64,000 nucleotides of DNA, taken from Phalacrocorax aristotelis. Lineage: Eukaryota > Chordata > Aves > Suliformes > Phalacrocoracidae. Where the stretch lies: contig NC_134286.1 of NCBI RefSeq assembly GCF_949628215.1, forward strand, positions 2,232,001 to 2,296,000, written 5' to 3'. How positions within the stretch are numbered: the stretch's first letter is position 1; each line of letters begins with the position of its first letter. The notes under the pieces are model-generated. The model worked only from the letters and a program-made list of their open reading frames with translations, was not told where the DNA came from and ran no database searches. Shown in pieces: positions 50,991-64,000 of the stretch. The position numbers were made by a program, and so were the translations under genes.

Positions 50991-51134
50991 CTCTCTTCCA
51001 ACTGAAATCTCTTCTCTTCTCTTCTCTTCTCTTCTCTTCTCTTCTCTTCTCTTCTCTTCTCTTCTCTTCTCTTCTCTTCTCTTCTCTTCTCTTCTCTTCT
51101 CTTCTCTTCTCTTCTCTTCTCTTTTCTCTTCTTG
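50972..51134 (+). repeat. (CTTCT)22 pentanucleotide array
   Basis: Twenty-two perfect CTTCT units occupy 51011-51120, with degenerate units on both sides. Just before it, a block of about 26 bases beginning CTTCCAGCTGAAATCTC is present twice. The array probably grew from the end of the adjoining CR1 3' UTR. An open frame of LFSSL repeats across it is an artefact of the array. Strand asymmetry is complete (all pyrimidine on the plus strand). Confidence 0.97.
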
Positions 51135-54100
51135 TGCTCGGCTATAGGAGGGGGCTGGTGGTGGGTGGGTAAGACAGCCTGAAACCCTGTGGGTGGAAAC
51201 TCCCCCGCAGCTCTTCTATGAACTTTCTGCTCTGCAGAATATCCTGTTCTGAATCACAAACGTGGTTTCTTTATGACAGAGGTGGCTACTTCTTCAATGC
51301 ATAGAAAATGGAGTTGATTCTCCAAGTTACCCACAGAACTGCTGTTAGCCAAAACACTGATACTGTTGCGAGGCTGTAAGAACACGTTATCTGTTTCCCA
51401 CTAATACAGACAGCCAGGAAAAAAGGCTCATGAAGAAGTCTAAGTTTACCTGAAAATCAAGCCAAACAAGTTTTTCTCTCCCCACTTCTGCGTGCTTCTG
51501 TAACGGAATGAGTTTGAATCTGGAGGTATCAAATTCAGAGTAGTTTAAATGTTAAACATGGACTGAAAAAGCAGAGCTTTTTAAAAGATTTCATTGAATG
51601 CTGGTTTTCCTTGCGCAGTCTCCCCGCTTGTGCAAATTGCACATAAGCCTCTTTACAAGCGGTCTATTCATAGTGACACTGGCTACTGGGTCTCCCTCCG
51701 CTCGCGAAGTGGTTGGTCCGGCCCCGGTCCCTGGGCTTCATTAAAGGGTTTGTGTTCGGTGGACATGCTGTGGGCTCCTTTCAGCTCTCAGCCTCCGTTC
51801 GGGCTATTTTTAAACGTCAGGTTCAAGCGCTGCGCCTGGGCAGAGCTGCCGCCGACATCGCCGTGCGCTGCGTGCTTACAGAGACCTGCTCAGCTGCGAG
51901 CCAGAGCAACCTCAATGCTCGATATAGTGTCCGGAGCACGCTCAGGATCGATGCAGCTCAAGAAACCCTCCCAGGTAGATTAAGAAAAACTTGCCCAAAT
52001 AAACAAAACCAAACGGTGAGTGCCGTACCGACTGATGGAAAGCCTCGGGACAGACAGGCAAAAGCCAGGCTCCTGCCTGCTGCCTGGTTGTGGCATGGGG
52101 AGCTTTGGTGAGTAGAGATTTTGCTGAATCTATGTTCCAGGGTGTGTTTTGTGGCACTTGACGGGTTTTTTATATCATTTGTCCAGGTTCATGTAACAGG
52201 TTAGTGCTGCGTTCCCTTCTGCTCGTTCCCCAGGAGCACCAGCTCCTCCCACGAGGAGAGAGGACCAGAAACTTGCCTTCCTTTCTCCCTTCTCAATTTC
52301 AAACCTCCCTTTAGAGAACTGGATCACAGGCATCGTGCTCTGTGCTTCTGCCACACTGAAGACAGTTCTGCCTGCAGCCAAGAAAAGCAGCATTACTTGG
52401 TGCCTCTCTGAGCTGAAGCACAGCCAGCTCCCTCCCAGCAGACCAGAGACTGCTCTCCCCCCAGCTCTGCTCCCTGAAGGGGCTTTTGCGGGGCTCTGGC
52501 CCTGCTTTCGCACATACCGCGATGCCAGGCTCCCTGCCAGCAGAGTTTTTTGCCTGTGGCTCTCTGGAGCAAAGAAAAGACACATGCAACCCGTGCCAGG
52601 AGCACAGGTTGAGGTTTTCCAGGCGAGATGCTGGGTCCAGCCAGGCTGCAGGGCAGGCAGAGCCTCCGGCTGCGCCCAATGCTTCCCTGGAGCTAGAGAG
52701 ATCATGAAAGTGCTCTGTGCCTGTATGCATGTCAAACAACTCCGGGAGTAAACCAAATGGTCATTTAAGTCAGTAGATTATGAGCTAGAACCCACATTTC
52801 AAATCTCTTTTTCTCTGCACCATGAAGGTGATAACTGCTCCTAAACATTTTAGTGTTTTCTCAAAAACTGTCCCAAGAATCTCCATCGCTGTCATTGTTT
52901 GATGAAGCCTTTGAAATCTGGCAAGGAAAAAACCCCTCTGATCTGGATACACTCTTTCTTTGTAAAGACTTAGCCAGTTTTTTCAAGTCCTGAAACGTGC
53001 TGTTTATCATCCTGTGCCCCAGGACGGAGTGGCAGCTTGTGGAGAAAACAATGTACTTGCTGGTGCAAAAAATGTGCAGGTAACCGAAACAGTGGCATTT
53101 CTCAGCTCTGGAGGGCTCTGTTTGCAGTCTAAATTGATACCACCACTCTCTCCAACATGTCTGAGGTTAGAACGCTTGGTGGGAAGCAAATCTTAATTGA
53201 CAGTGTGTGAAATTGTTTTTATTTGTAGAAGCAACTCAAATGAGCCAACAAAACGGTATCAAAACCTTGTGTCAATGCTGCCAAGGCAGTTCTGCAAAAC
53301 ACAATTATATTTTACATTAAAACCTTCCTCATCATTTACTGAGGAGTTTCTACCATAACTGAAACTCCTGCACAGGCTTTGTAAATCTAATAGTCGTGGC
53401 TCAAAACACTTAAATTTTTTTAGCGTAAGGTGCACGGAGAACTGTGGATCCGAATCATAAACAGCACAAATAGTTTCCAGTTGCCCTCATCCACCATGTC
53501 TAACCCACAGACACTGGTGTAGCTAAAGCTCTACGACCCGCTGGCGGGGCTGAGCGACGCGCACCAAGCAGGGAAGCCTTGCAGAGGCATCACGACTTTT
53601 GTGAACACAAATGCCCACCTGTGAATGACAACGCTCCACATCTAGTCGTGATGGCTCCAGGACATGCTCTTTCTGCAAAGCTTTGCCTCAGAACGTAACT
53701 AACACACAAATCAAAGGGAATCACAAAAAATACTCAGGAACATCACAAGATACGCTACGCACCTTTAGAGTCAGGCTTTCCCTTACTTTCTTTAAGCAAA
53801 CATATACTACACATTTCAGAAAAGTTGATATCAAATATCCAGCCACTTCTTTCAGGATCCCCTGGCATTTTGAGCAGCCTGTGTTAAGATTTCTGTAAGT
53901 CGTTTTGTAGGGACTGACTATAGTGAGCCATCTGCATGGGTGAAGCACTGCTTGTACCTGTCCCACCACCTCCCCCCCCAGCAGATTTGGTAGAAACAGT
54001 AAATTGGGATTCCTTGCCAGATCCTGCCCCAGCCTGCTGCCGGCATGCGGGAGGCTGTGCTGCCCCGGGCGGTAGAAAAGCCTCGCAGTATGCCCGGCTA

Positions 54101-57100
54101 CCCACTGCATGTCAGATGACAGACTGCCTAGTTAAACACGGCAATGACGTCTTGATTAGAAAAAAGAAAACATCAATAAATGTTAGAGACCAGCAGCTGG
54201 TAAATCTATACATAGGAAAACAAATAACCCTGAGCTTTGATTGTTCAAGTTCACAGCAGAGATTACTTACCTTGGCAGATACATATTCAAGACACACGGC
54301 TTGTAATTCCTTAGCTAGTGCTAAGCAAAACCATGTGTTCTTCTAAAACAAGGGGAAAGTTTAACTCCAACACTGCGCAAAGACAGAGCTGTGGTCATAA
54401 CTTGTGCTTGGAACAAGATTAAACTGAAAAGAGCCAAGCGAAAGGGTCCCAGAGAGGAGAAGAGCAAAGACAGAGCAGCAGCTTGGAAGAGAAGCAAAAT
54501 GTGGGTTACAGCCCTTGCTGGGGATGGAGAGAACGTGTCCACTCGACCTCAGATACGCCCATGGCATCGCACGCTGAACGACAGGGTATATAATCATGAG
54601 CTTCTCTAGTGATGAGAGGTTATAGTGCTTCCCATGACTTCAGGTGCATCAGTATCTCAAAGAATGAAGCAGGGCTCATTTCAGCACCTCCATTCCCCTT
54701 CTCTCCTTCGGAAGCGAGCCAGAGCCGCAGGGCTGGCTGCACGCTCCCCTTCTCCACTGCCAGCTGTGCTGTAGCATCGTGTTTAACAAACTGAAAGCTC
54801 TGTTGCCTATAAAAGGCTCCAAGGATGAGAAATATAGGACTTCAAAGTCAGCCTGCTCTTGTGTGGCCCTCATGCAACCCAAACCAACTGCAGTGGTAGC
54901 GAAGCTGAGCCCATGCACGGGGTAAGTTTTCCCTTCCATCATTATTAAGATTCTTCCTCCCTCCTTCTCCAGATAAAGAATGATTACTGAAAATAGCTGT
55001 GAAGCTGCTGCAACCAGTGCTTATCATCCACAAAGGCCTTGATTCGGGTTCATTTCCCACGGATGATATTTTGTTAGTGCTGCTGAAAGCTTAGACTGAA
55101 CTGTCATTTGGTGACACCACCCTCATTAAAAGATAACACAGTCAAAAAAGAAAGAAAATAAAAGCACATGAAAAAGAAAGAGATTGGGAAACATGAGCAG
55201 TGTGCTGAACCCTGGGCTGTGCTCTCCAGCAGCCGCTGCTCTGCCCTGGCAGCAGCTCCCCGAGCATGGGCGTGCTATCAGCGGCAGCAGCTGCCAGAGG
55301 GATGTGCAAGGTGCTCCTGTGATTAAAGACGCATCTGTCGTCGTTATAAATTAGGAGAAGCCAAGTTTAAGTGTGAAGAGCCAGCAAGAATGAGAAAGGG
55401 GGGAAAAAAAAAGATGGCTCCAGTTTTCTCACTCACATTGCAAACAGATGTCCCACCAATACCGGAGCAGGGCACCCCAGCCAACGAGGTGAAATCATGC
55501 TTCTCAAGGGATGTTTAGAAATGAGTCTTTTACTCCAAGGTGAAGCGGAGAACCACGTGCTTGGCAGTTGCGGGCAGCGTGTGCCGAGAGGCTCTGTTCA
55601 GAAAGCGGGGTGATGAGGAATTTGGAAGCAGTTCAGCAGGATTTGGAGGATGGTAGGAGAGGTGGTTTGAGAAAGATAAAGAAAACAGAAAGGAAAAAAT
55701 GTTTACAGAAGAGGTGTAACAATGACTTGACGGAGAAGGGAGAGTCTCTGGCAACTATTTCTGGTCAGAAAAATGTGAGTAGGATCAAAGAGGTGCTTAG
55801 GGAGGCTCTGCTCCTTTTCAAACTACTTTGAATGAACTACACTCACCAAAAATGATAGTGGTAAACTCTTTAAACAGGGACCTCGTAATGTAACCGTGCT
55901 ATTTAAAGATGTGTCAGCATTAGGATAAACATAGCATCCGCTGGTGATGGTCCGAGAAGTTGCTTCAAATTCACATGAGAATGTATCTCACAAGCCCCAG
56001 CAGAGTCCAGCCGTGCCACTGCCACAGCGAGAGCTCCCAAAGCAAAACGTCCCTGAGCAGCTGCAGAAAACTGGAGCTCGGTCTGAAACCGGTACCGAGG
56101 AAACACTTCACCGCTCCAGTCCTGCTGCCCTGCACTCTGCCTCTCAGAGGAGGCATAACACAGAGATCCAGGCCACATGCGGTCGTTAAAGTTTTGTGGG
56201 AGATGGGGTGACAAACCCAAGGTCCTGGACAAATTCCAGGTTATTTAATTGCTTTCTGTCTCCCTGAATTCCTCCGGCGCTTCCCTTTGGGCGTGCTGTT
56301 TTCTGCTTCCTGTCCTGAATCACAGCACAGTGCAGCTGGAGCCGGATCCCCCCCGGCATGGAGCGGAGACCCTGCTAGGAGATGCTGGTTTGATTGAAAA
56401 CTCATTGTTTTGGCAGTCCTGCGAGGAAACTGCATCGGCAGATCCTGCAAGAGAGCTGCCTCTCCCCAGGGCTGGGGTCTGCCTTGCAGCCCTGCTCCTT
56501 CCAGCCCAGCTCACCGCTGCACAGCGAAAGCAACTTCACTGCAAGCAGGGAAATCACACACGCCGAGCTTACAGAAAAGGGAGGAGGATTAGGCCTTTTG
56601 TCTTCCACATGATGATCGTCTGCAATGAAATGGGGAGGGCGACGTGCATACCGAGGTGATCGATGAGGGAAGGACTGACCTATGCCGAGGGATATGCGGA
56701 GGCTGGCAGGGCTGCTGCTGCCAGGCGGGGCGGGGGGACTCTGCGTAAGGTTAATAAAAGCCATTCCCAACAAACACAGAATAACTCCACCGGAGCCTCA
56801 GCAAACCCGCCGGCCGTGGCTGCATCACTCCCTAGCTGTATTAGATGAAAACCTTCCCAGCTTTCATTTTGCTGAATATCGCATTTGTGGCTTGGACAAA
56901 GGCAGCAGGAGGGAGGAAATAATCCTCCAGCCCAGAGGACCTGAGGGCAGTGGGTGCAGATGCACCTCGGGCAGCAGTTGCCCTGGTGCTATTATAAATA
57001 AAAAAGCATCGCATCTTTCCCCGTTTCACAGCCAGTTTGCTTTGGAGGAGTCCATGGTGATACCAATTAGTGAAATTACTTTTAATCAGTGAAAGACTTT

Positions 57101-60100
57101 TAATCAGACCATGTAAAACTATAGGGGTTTATTTGTTTCGGTCTATTCGCTTCAATCAATAACACTCACCATTAAACATTAAGTAAAATCCTTCCTTTAA
57201 GTAAATCCTCTCCCACAGAAGGACGGTAAAAGAGGGAAGACATGAACGAACCCAGGAGTAAATCCTGTCCTTTGCTCCAAGTGACAGGAAATACATTTGT
57301 CCTTCCCTGTTCACTTAGCAATGATAAAAGAGGAGGGCCATGAATTATGAGTGAGGGTCTCACGTTTCACGGAGAGCTGTGCTCTAGAGCAGCGCGGCGG
57401 CTGCGCAACCAGGGCTGCGGTGCCTCGGGCTCCTGCGGGAGCTGAGCTGGCGGCGTCAGCGTTGGTCACCAGGAAGGCATCAGCCATGGGGAATTTTACG
57501 AGGTGAAAATCTCTGCATCGGTGCAAACTGTCAGGATGTCATTTGGATGAGGATGCTGCTTCAGTTTTGAACCTGAGAAATTCCACATTAAAAATGGCTT
57601 TCAGACAAAGGAGAAACAAAACTGCAAATGCAAATCCAGGTATTCTTCCCGTTTTCCGTGCAACTCCTGTTTTTGTGGTACCAGATAATGCATGAAAACC
57701 AGAAGGGAAGGGATCGTCTGCATATGGTTAAATCTCAGAGGAGCAGCTGGTTTCACAAGGACTCTGGCACTTTGGCAACTAAACCCCAGGGCACTGAATT
57801 GCAAGAAAACTTTAGTCAAAATGCTGAGCATCTTATGGAAGGAGGCACACAGTCTGGTGGGAGCCCCATCCTGACCCAGACCCAGCGGGACACCAACTCT
57901 GCTGTGGGAACAAATTAGCTGATGTTTAGCCCCGGTAACAACTACAGAGTGCCAGCCTCTCCTGTGCAGCAGCCTGTGCACACGGTGTATTCAGCAAAGC
58001 AAGGGACTCCTGAGAGCGTGGAAGTGTGTGCAAGGTGGCCACGGGGATGGGAAGCAACGGGCTGGGGGTGAGGACACGGTGCCCCACGCAGGTGGGTAGG
58101 CTCAGGCCAAGGAAGGAGGAGAGCATGAAAGCAAAAACCTCTCCTAGATTTGAAGAGTTGCACCAGGAACCAATCAAACTCAGAGAGAGCCCTGGGAGAG
58201 CCCATGGCAGAGACGGGCACTGGGACAGCGGTGGCCGGTGGTCTGAAGACTCAGCTTTTGAAGGCCATCATGAGTCAACAGAGAAAAGGTTAAAGAAAAG
58301 AAGTCGCTGCCCTGGTGGTGTTGCTTTCCTCTGTAAAAAACAATGCTTTTAAAAGTGCTTCTTCCCCTCTGATAACAAAGGGAAACCTTATACAAAGATT
58401 TCCAATGTTATGGAGGGAGCTCCTAGACAGGGTGGCCTTTCCCCCAGCAGAGCAGGCTCCCTCCCCAAGCTCCTCCTCCTTCAGGAGTAAAAGCATTTTC
58501 AGAAAAGCAGCTTTTATTCAGTATATTGTCTATATTTATTTCTCTTGATGCTCTTTTTTCAACCTGATGGTGCTGCAGAAACACCCACCTCCTCTGAAAG
58601 GACCGCTGGGTCTCAGTCACTGTGTGACTTGGGCACCGGCTCTTTCCACGTGATGAGCAGCTGAGAGCTGTAAATGCATCTCAGAAAGTCATTATTATTG
58701 GAACAAATTCTCCACTTGTGCTGAAGTGCCCATGGCAGCCTTGTTCCAGAAATTGAAATATTCACCACGACAGGCATCCCGAGGCACTGCTGTCGCTGTA
58801 CCCTCAGACCTCAGAGCGTGGCAGGGGCTAGGACGTGACATCTGCGTTCTCGGTACCGCAACCTGTTGGCAGCAGCCGAGCGGTGCCCAGGTGTCGCACC
58901 CCGAGCCTCTCGGCAGCCCTGCTTGGGCACTCCAAGGAAGCGAACAGAGACCATCTGCTGTTATCTGCTAACGGCACCCCTCTGTATTTTAAGCCATAGC
59001 ACTGGTAATGCTGTTTTCAAGGCGGCTCGGGACAAGATGTGTGCCCTGAGCTCCCCACCTCCGCAGGAGAATTCAGTTCAAAACTCTGTTGTTTGGATTC
59101 ATCCATATTTCTGAACCTCACAAGCTGCACAGCTTGTCCTGTATCAGTGACAGCTAAGCTAAGCCTCGACCAACACACCACGGGGATACGTGATCAGCTA
59201 TTCGCTGTTGCCTCCTTGCTGGTGGAAGCTGTCACTGGGGAGTGTGAGCAGTGCTTGGCCCGTTAATAACTTCTCTCCAGGTGACCCCATGAGAAACTGG
59301 TTGAATTCACTTTCTAGATGACACCTGGTGACGTGCAGCGCGCAGAACACCTTCCTCAGCCACGTTTCTTCAGCGTTGGTCTGGGCGTGAATTTTGCATT
59401 GTAAACTAGAAGCTTTGGGATTAATTTGTTAGTTCCAGTGGATGCCGAGTGTCTGTCGGAGGCTATGTGATCCTGAGAAGAGGAGCGTCGGTAGGAAGAA
59501 GGTCAGGTCCTGGAGCGCCGGGAGGGGTTTGTGGGAGCTCCCTGATGGGTGCTTTGGAGGCATTTTGGGGCCATCTGCAAGGAAATGTTTCATTGGAGGC
59601 TACCAAGGAGAAACACGTGCCCTCAGACGGGAGCTGGGTCCTGTCCCTCCGTACAGGAGGCTTTTCAATCAAATGGAGGAGGGGTCTTCTCTTACATCAA
59701 GGAAACCTTGATATACTCAACTTGCACTAAATTACTGTAAGTTGTGTTTAGTTTAAAATAAAATGAAACTGGCCAATACTTACATTTTCATACCTGATAT
59801 TTATTTTACGTTGCTTTAGCACAGATGCAAATAGAGTTCATAGACTTATGGAGTGAAATATAATGGTCCAGGGCAAAGCGGAGAGAAACAAGAAACACTG
59901 GAGAGAGCCTGGAATAGGCAATTCTTGCGCTAGGTCAGTCAAATGTTAAAGAAATCTCTTTTTCCTACTGTTTCTGGATTAGGTGGACTGCAAGCAGGGA
60001 AGGATGTCAGAATCGCAGAGCACCGCAGACAGAAAGTTTATGTATCCTCGGTAAGCTTATGTAAAATGGAGACTTGGCCAGCCTAATCCCTGCACATTAA

Positions 60101-61213
60101 GCTCATTTGCAGAAAAAACCACACACACCCCTCAAATGTCAAAATAATGTCCTGGGACAGAGGAGGATGAAAGAATGTAATGGAAAATAAGCATGCCAAG
60201 TTTAAACCTAAGAAACCGGCTGCCTCTTTGTGAGGCGGGGGGGTCCCAAGGTACAGACCTTCCCCAGATAAGACAGTCACTGGTTGGTTGCTGCTGCCTC
60301 CCGACACTCGCTCACGAGCTGAGAGAGACTGTTTGCTCTGCTCAGTACGATGCCATAACTGCTTTATTGCAGACTCTGCTGAGCCAAGGCAGCAGGTTTC
60401 AGCTGGAAATACAGTCTATATCCAAAATGAAATGCAGGCTCCATTTTATTTTTACATTTATGTATTGGCAACACACTTAGGCCTTGATATCTGTATCAGA
60501 ATCTTTCCTCTTTACTGCTCTTCTACACACAGCATCCTGCTCCTGTTAGGAACACAGGCATTTTTTTTGAGTCTCTGGTTGAAGAAACCTTATGAAAGTT
60601 TTTTGTAGATAGAAAAAGGCCTCAGGGAAAAAAACATGCATAACCCTAGGGCATTAAATAGGTACTTTTCTCTCCTCAGAAACCACTTTTCAATCAGGAA
60701 AAACAAATAAGTACCAAAATAGCCTCCATGAGTCACAAAAAATTATCAAAACTATCAGACAAGGGCATTAGCAACACAGCTGGTAGCATATTCCCCGGAA
60801 CATCCATTGTGGAGAACCTCTCAGAGCACGAACAATCAAAACCAGAACAGAGAGCCTTGAACGATGCTTTGTAAAAAGCTTAATTGCAATCAGATTGACG
60901 CGATGCCAAAGTACCATCAACAATGGGCTGGTAGAGAGCAGGAGTTAAGTGTTGGTGCAACACGAATAATACCACTTTGATTTGCGTAACACTGCCTGAC
61001 TGTAAGTTTGTGCAACAGAAGAGTGCCCGGCTTGGCAAGATTAACTTCATTAATATGCTTTACTAACACAGTCCCTAGGAGGGAACTACAGCGTGAAGGT
61101 TTGGACCTCAGCGTGCTGCACAGCCCTGCGCAGTGACACACACCTCACTGCAGAGCTGGGCACGAGCGATGCTCAACATAGGCTTCTTTTGGGTTAAGGT
61201 ACCCAAAAGGGTA
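51135..61213. other. Ten kilobases without a recognised gene or transposon
   Basis: Frames of up to 193 codons (52175-52756, minus) overlap similarly long frames on the opposite strand and have no motif. This is the longest stretch in the window without a recognised repeat, apart from short simple tracts. Confidence 0.5.
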
Positions 61214-61742
61214 ATAGAATCATAGAATCATTAAGGTTGGAAAAGGCCTCAAGGATCAAGTCCAATGCCCAACCCAGCACCCCCAGGCCTCCTAAACCAT
61301 GGCCCCAAGTGCCACGTCTGCACATTTTTGAACCCCCCCAGGGACGGTGACTCCCCCACCTCTCTGGGCAGCCTGTGCCAGGGCCTGACCGCTCCTTCAG
61401 TGAAGACATTTTCTCTAATCTCCAACCTAAACCTCCCCTGACGCAGCTTGAGGCTCCTCTCGTCCTGTCACTGGTGACCTGGGAGCAGAGACCAGCCCCC
61501 CCCTCACTCCAGCCCCTCTCAGGCAGCTGCAGAGAGCAATGAGGGCTCCCCTCAGCCCCCTCTTCTCCAGGCTAACCCCCCCCAGCCCCCTCAGCCGCCC
61601 CCCAGCACACTTGTGCTCCAGACCCTGCCCCAGCCCCGCTGCCCTTCTCTGGACACGCTCCAGCCCCTCAAGGCCCTTCTTGTCCCGAGGGGCCCAAACC
61701 TGAGCCCAGCATTTGAGGCACGGCCTCACCAGGGCTGAGTAC
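61214..61742 (-). mobile_element. CR1 LINE, minus strand, 3' end
   Basis: The tail ATAGAATCATAGAATC is at 61214. A 3' UTR and an ORF2 C-terminal segment follow (VSLEKRGLRGALIAL, minus strand, from the frame 61744-61427). The copy is nearly the same as 26480-27010, so both belong to one subfamily. It is 5'-truncated at about 61742 and has small indels, including within the GCAGCTTGAGG block. It is inactive. Confidence 0.93.
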
Positions 61743-64000
61743 AAAAAGGGTTATTCACTGAGAAGCTGCGGGGGAACCGCAGACTATACCAACTCCTAGG
61801 TACTGCAATGTCTTGGATGCTAATGAAAATTAGAAATATTTCATTTTTCTTCCATTCTAGCATATTTCTTTCAATAAATCCTCTGATAACAGCTATGCTT
61901 TCCTATGTTGCGATACCACAAGAGGATCCCAGGACGGTGAAGACAGAGTGGGATGAATTTTACTAATTTAGCTCTGTTTCCATTCTGTACCGGTGATACA
62001 GCCATGGAGGCTGGCGCCGAAGGAGGGGCGAGCCCGACGGAGCTGTGAATCATCCGGCATCACCCTGCGGTCTGCGGCACAGCCCAGATCCTGCAAGCCC
62101 CGAAAACTCACTGCACGCAAAGTGGGAACCAGGACACGCTGGTGGGGAGATCACTCTCCCATGCGGTTCTAAGGGTAGCAGCTGCCCTCTAGAGGGAGCG
62201 GGACCTGGGCTAATTCAGATTTCTTATGAAAATGCAGAAAACGGGCTTCCTCCTAGGGCAAGGGATGGCCGAGGCAACGCGGGGCTGTGATGGGCAGCGT
62301 GTCCCCTCTCCCCCTTCTCTACCGCCCACCTCGCAGGGAGAGGACCTGCACGGAAAGCTTGCAGCCTCCTTGTTTGCAAGAACTCTTCTAAATCTGTGTA
62401 TCAAAAAATGCATCTTAAGGATGTTATTAAGAATAGCAACGTTATGTTCACTAGGCATTGTGAATTGTGAATCACCCTGCTGAAGGATTTCTTTCCAGCA
62501 CATGTAACTCTATGGTTTTGTCTAGTTTTCTATTATTCAGCCCATGTGGGCTTTTACCACTTCCCTCGGGAGTCTCCACCGAAGCCTAATAGTCCACATT
62601 GTTAGAAAACGTTTCCTGATATTCAGCTGCTTCTTCCTTCTATTCATGCACAGCAGAATTGCAGGCTCTTGCCTGGTTGCGCCTTCAATTGTTTCAGGTG
62701 CACCAGGCTTCTTTCAAACTCTGATTTTTGGCCATCAGAACACAGGCTATATTCACCGGCTTCTCATGTCCTTTGGGTTTGTTTTGTTGAAACTTAATAA
62801 TCCCTCGGCTGCCGTGCTCCGAGATGCTGTCCCTGCTACTGCATGGGGAAGTCAGCCAGCGCTGGCTATTGGTCTCGGCTTGCTTCGTTAACTGCTCTGC
62901 AGCGGCTCTTCCTGACATCGTAGCTCTTCATCCTTCCCAGTTTATTTAGTGAAACTCGGTTTCTTCCATTAAAACGCCAGCGCTTACTGGTGCTGTGTTA
63001 TAGTCTGACTACAGCCGCCCCACAGCCTCAGCCCAGGGAAGCCGTGCTGCATGAGATACGGGTACGGTACCCCCTGCTGATGCCGACAGCCACTGCAGGT
63101 CCAGCCACACCAGTCAAACAGGGCCATCCCTGCTGAAAACACCAGTCTCCACCATGCCCGGAAAGGGAGCCATTGGTTGGCTACCACTGGGATTCAGAAA
63201 AAGAATAAACCAACTCTATTCCACCTGCTTTTCGTTAAAACCTGCTCTGCCTCCCACCATGGGAAGATAAAGGCAGCCTTTTCAGCTTCCCCTTGGACAC
63301 GTTCAAACATCGTCCTGCACCACGACAGGAGCAACACCGCTTAGCTCTGAGATCAGGCTCCTCTTCAGCTGGCGCTGGCGGTGGCTTGCACAGGCAGCCC
63401 AGCAGCTTCGCTGGAAAACACCTGCTCCATTTTCCAGGGGATAAGATTTCGGCATAACTGGTGCCTCCTGTCAAAACAATGGTATACGTTACTGCCTGTT
63501 TATTAAAGCGGGGACTCTGAAGCATGCCGGGACTGAAAAACAGGCCCTTTGAACGGGGTAAAAAGAATCAAGGACCCCAGGTCCCACACCAAATTAGGAC
63601 AGAGCGAGTTTCTGAACTCCTTCTGGAGGAAAGAATAATCAGGTATTTCTTTCTTGCCTGAAGTAACTCCTGGATGCAGTTTCTGAAGAGAGACATTATG
63701 GGCTAGATTTGGTCATGCGAAATTAGAAATTGCTCCATATTATGGGGAAGATGACTAATGAGTGGGGAGTCTGTAAAATGAATCCCTTCTCTGTTGACAA
63801 GAAAAAAATCAAAGCCTCTGAAACTACTGAGACACGCTTGGAAGAGCCCGGTTAAATTACTGCAAAACATGGAAAGCAAAGGGAGAGGCGTGCCTCGAGG
63901 CACGGAGAGGACAGTGTCCAAAAGACTGACATTATTCTAGTTTATTGATGAGGCTACGTAGCAAAGAAAAGCAGAGGTTTAGGGAAAAAAATGCATGGTT
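61743..64000. other. No gene recognised
   Basis: Apart from the tentative LINE relic at 62.6 kb, nothing is supported up to the window end. Confidence 0.5.
62565..62650 (-). mobile_element. Ancient CR1/L3-like LINE relic
   Basis: GGGAGTCTCCACCGAAGCC is followed by a TTGTTAGAAAACGTTTCCTGA block and an ATTCAGCTGCTTCTTCC block. These resemble the reverse complement of an old CR1/L3 3' part. Divergence is high and no terminal octamer is seen, so the call is tentative. Confidence 0.38.

Noticed and set aside
50953..51147. An LFSSL-repeat protein
   Set aside because: It is the translation of the pentanucleotide microsatellite.
1..64000. CRISPR arrays, operons, phage or prokaryotic systems
   Set aside because: No regularly spaced repeats, ribosome binding sites or gene clusters; the repeats present are those of a vertebrate nuclear genome.

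Overview
This is vertebrate nuclear DNA, almost certainly from a bird. The evidence is the repeat content: several chicken-repeat-1 (CR1) LINE fragments with the short ATTCTRTG-type 3' repeat typical of bird and reptile CR1, an endogenous retrovirus fragment with an LTR of a type I recognise from bird genomes, and no Alu- or L1-like sequence. There is no sign of bacterial or viral gene organisation. Nearly all open frames in the window are chance frames in intronic or intergenic DNA.

Layout: 1-9.8 kb is unique, gene-free sequence. At 10.36-11.5 kb lies a rearranged endogenous retrovirus: a plus-strand LTR and tRNA-Lys-type primer binding site run directly into an antisense integrase fragment. 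A 3'-truncated CR1 piece follows at 12.66-13.02 kb, a candidate solo LTR at 14.98-15.55 kb, a tRNA-derived SINE-like relic at about 17.5 kb, a plus-strand CR1 end at 18.5-19.0 kb, an ancient CR1/L3-like relic at 20.3 kb and a minus-strand CR1 at 21.6-22.6 kb. At 23.7-24.8 kb is the only non-transposon coding relic found: a class A (rhodopsin-like, purinergic-type) G-protein-coupled receptor sequence with a 254-codon open frame covering TM1-TM5. A stop-interrupted TM6 and a degraded TM7 follow in another frame. A long minus-strand CR1 lies at 26.5-27.7 kb. A CR1 end is at 31.0-31.2 kb, a 46-bp CR1 end at 37.1 kb, a 25-base C run at 47.6 kb, a (CTTCT)22 array beside a CR1 tail at 50.9-51.1 kb and another minus-strand CR1 at 61.2-61.7 kb.

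No multi-exon gene could be supported, so this may be a gene desert or a large intron. The window holds no set of genes that work together. The most informative structures are the receptor relic, the retroviral LTR/antisense-pol junction at the primer binding site, and two inverted CR1 copies that share a 5' boundary and a frameshift.
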